From contig CAYLPJ010000077.1 of assembly GCA_964385465.1 (NCBI GenBank), positions 1 to 24,024 of the forward strand: a stretch of DNA of 24,024 bases. The letters are read 5' to 3'. Of the stretch, positions 23,801 through 24,024 are shown piece after piece. The position numbers were made by a program, and so were the translations under genes. The notes below the pieces were generated by a model. The model had not been told where the DNA came from and did no database searches. It saw only the letters and a program-made list of their open reading frames with translations. How positions within the stretch are numbered: the first letter of the stretch is position 1; each line of letters opens with the position of its first letter. Source of the stretch: CAYLPJ01 sp964385465. GTDB taxonomy: Bacteria > Planctomycetota > Phycisphaerae > SM23-33.

Positions 23801-24024
23801 ATGATGGTCATCGGCAGCATCGACACCGGCGCCCTCGCGCTGAACGGCGGGAGCCTCCAGGCCTACGGCGCCGGCCTCACCGCCGACACCGCGGACTTCG
23901 CGGCCGGGGCACTCAGCCTCGCCGAAGGCATGACCGTCACCCTCGGCGACGCGACCTTCGACGTCGACATCGACTTCAACGGCGCGACGCTGAGCGTGAA
24001 CAACGCGGCCGTCAACGCCAACGT
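20801..24024 (+). CDS. Large secreted protein with LamG domain and autotransporter-type beta-strand repeats (partial, 3' end outside)
   Basis: The frame is open from the ATG to the window edge: 1074 complete codons with no stop. A signal peptide is clear (basic NARR, hydrophobic core, likely cleavage after AAG near residue 22). A segment with NWFDTGNWSAGVPDANTDIA follows, typical of proteins with autotransporter-associated beta-strand repeats (PATR). A LamG/concanavalin-like domain spans about 189-413 (GLVGYWAFDEGSG to WLDDVRLYDHVLSSEDI). PATR-like units include TITKAGPGNLTLDP near 499 and LAKTGAGTLTFSGTP near 828. Between them, about 580-745 looks like a carbohydrate-binding jelly-roll (VVEGLDPNRTYRVEIVSGHGG). 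The remainder is Gly/Ala/Thr/Asp-rich beta-helix sequence. It is probably a cell-surface or secreted glycan-binding or adhesive protein. Whether it ends in an autotransporter barrel or a PEP-CTERM sorting signal cannot be seen. AAGGAG supports the start. Confidence 0.88.
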   Translation, partial: MNARRFAATLAVIGLATLGAAGQTVTSTWTGNVPDANWFDTGNWSAGVPDANTDIAVFNDDGNALGVDLMARTGIVHQVQLQNAAKDYAIANGVIQLVGYDGQVGSLSQVGSGTTEVAATIQTAGANINVQAGVLRLTGDNSALTGATTATVSGGILESHRSEGLGGSDIVLDGGTLKLVGEGDSSPRDGLVGYWAFDEGSGATTADLSDNDNAGTLINGAAFSSDARFGNSSLRVGQTGTKEMCLIGEDIPIIGKENDGVAVGDFSISLWAKAESDMGDWKRFLGNTEYHAGATGGKGFNLTATGVSGGDVTTLVMRGDNEAESTERLDSGERWAHLVMTYDGDTGTTQFWYDGVAVNMTDGTGEILGFDNEFAIGYSTEIPANDKGWKGWLDDVRLYDHVLSSEDIESLNTWDGGGVVTTAGNVSLTADSTIQTRHVPVEFGSLTVSNGAKLTFEPGDPETETLSFTSTTLQSSATFDLGGNVAAGAATNDAGGAVTITKAGPGNLTLDPVAAEGDLADTTVVIEGGMLSASKDAEGKTSLDGAPVHMTGGTLSLAAGPATADMDLRLDFNGPTGGGNVRPDPQPSSLWNVDIGDGETDRALVDYLTGLDSGATLTTSAGWQRSESNDWDYLGVAEQLDWMDEQSYVAARDYIFINNQNESLVVEGLDPNRTYRVEIVSGHGGNDYGIFELVESGITKTFGARADGQNLDKWMTWEGVNPDTSGAMHLNVSGPWGFLNAMQILADPVIDTWDNDVTVAADANIAAGGWIGLPSLTIQNGATLGLTEGKLTASTLTLDPNGAAETGLNVAAGATLYPTQLESDGSTLTLAKTGAGTLTFSGTPADDANLTLDVREGIAAVLLDGTNPLPHAGINLGGGTLVIASTDGDDVTLDNALSADAGGSIEARRVTGALAGPAVVTLTADLDLAGGTTTLATDHAYTMELTGTISGAGSLAVQTDTAVTLADALHTGSTTLDGNGTLTVNGDLAGGSALTVGNGTMMVIGSIDTGALALNGGSLQAYGAGLTADTADFAAGALSLAEGMTVTLGDATFDVDIDFNGATLSVNNAAVNAN

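Noticed and set aside
1..24024. tRNA, rRNA, CRISPR arrays, transposases or attachment sites
   Set aside because: No regularly spaced repeats, tRNA-like arm sequences, ribosomal RNA segments or transposase-like proteins were seen on either strand.

Overview
This is a GC-rich bacterial chromosomal window with densely packed genes. It looks like a Planctomycetota genome, most probably of the Phycisphaerae type. That placement is an inference from gene content: a GH116/DUF608 glycosidase, a lipoprotein with squalene-cyclase-like repeats, a DUF1015 protein, a pectate-lyase-superfamily protein, and a LamG protein with autotransporter-type beta-strand repeats, together with lipid A and heptose genes showing a Gram-negative outer membrane. 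No 16S rRNA or other marker gene is present, so the placement is not proven. I see no tRNA, rRNA, CRISPR array or insertion sequence.

Layout from left to right. (1) 169-2739 (+) encodes a GH116 beta-glycosidase with its own promoter. It converges on (2) 2776-6270 (-), a single-chain type IIG restriction-modification enzyme in visibly less GC-rich DNA, probably acquired. (3) 6451-10073 (+) is an envelope block, lpxK - hldE - gmhB, for lipid A 4'-phosphorylation and ADP-heptose precursor synthesis. The gmhB product carries a C-terminal membrane hairpin and lacks part of the usual zinc site. (4) 10181-13041 (+) is a two-component pair, a membrane histidine kinase and an NtrC-type sigma-54 activator, overlapping by ATGA. 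(5) 13240-14502 and 14719-16578 (+) are two exported proteins, a lipoprotein with alpha/alpha-barrel repeats and a tandem pectate-lyase-fold protein. (6) 16674-19015 (+) holds a DUF1015 protein and a zinc-dependent medium-chain dehydrogenase, convergent with (7) 19135-20256 (-), an isocitrate dehydrogenase family enzyme. (8) 20801 to the window end (+) is a very large secreted LamG/beta-strand-repeat protein, open at the edge and at least 1074 codons long.

Sigma-70-like promoters can be read in most intergenic gaps. Those at hldE and (weaker) lpxK lie so close to the start codon that the messages should be leaderless or nearly so, which fits the absence of Shine-Dalgarno sequences there. In contrast, the large secreted protein has an excellent promoter followed by about 285 nt of leader with at least four strong hairpins, and the lipoprotein message is predicted to begin with an 8-bp hairpin. 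The most interesting items are this structured leader, the membrane-anchored GmhB, the stand-alone restriction enzyme, and an isocitrate dehydrogenase whose coenzyme-site residues look NADP-type. None is a demonstrated new system; much of the window is ordinary metabolism and envelope biology.
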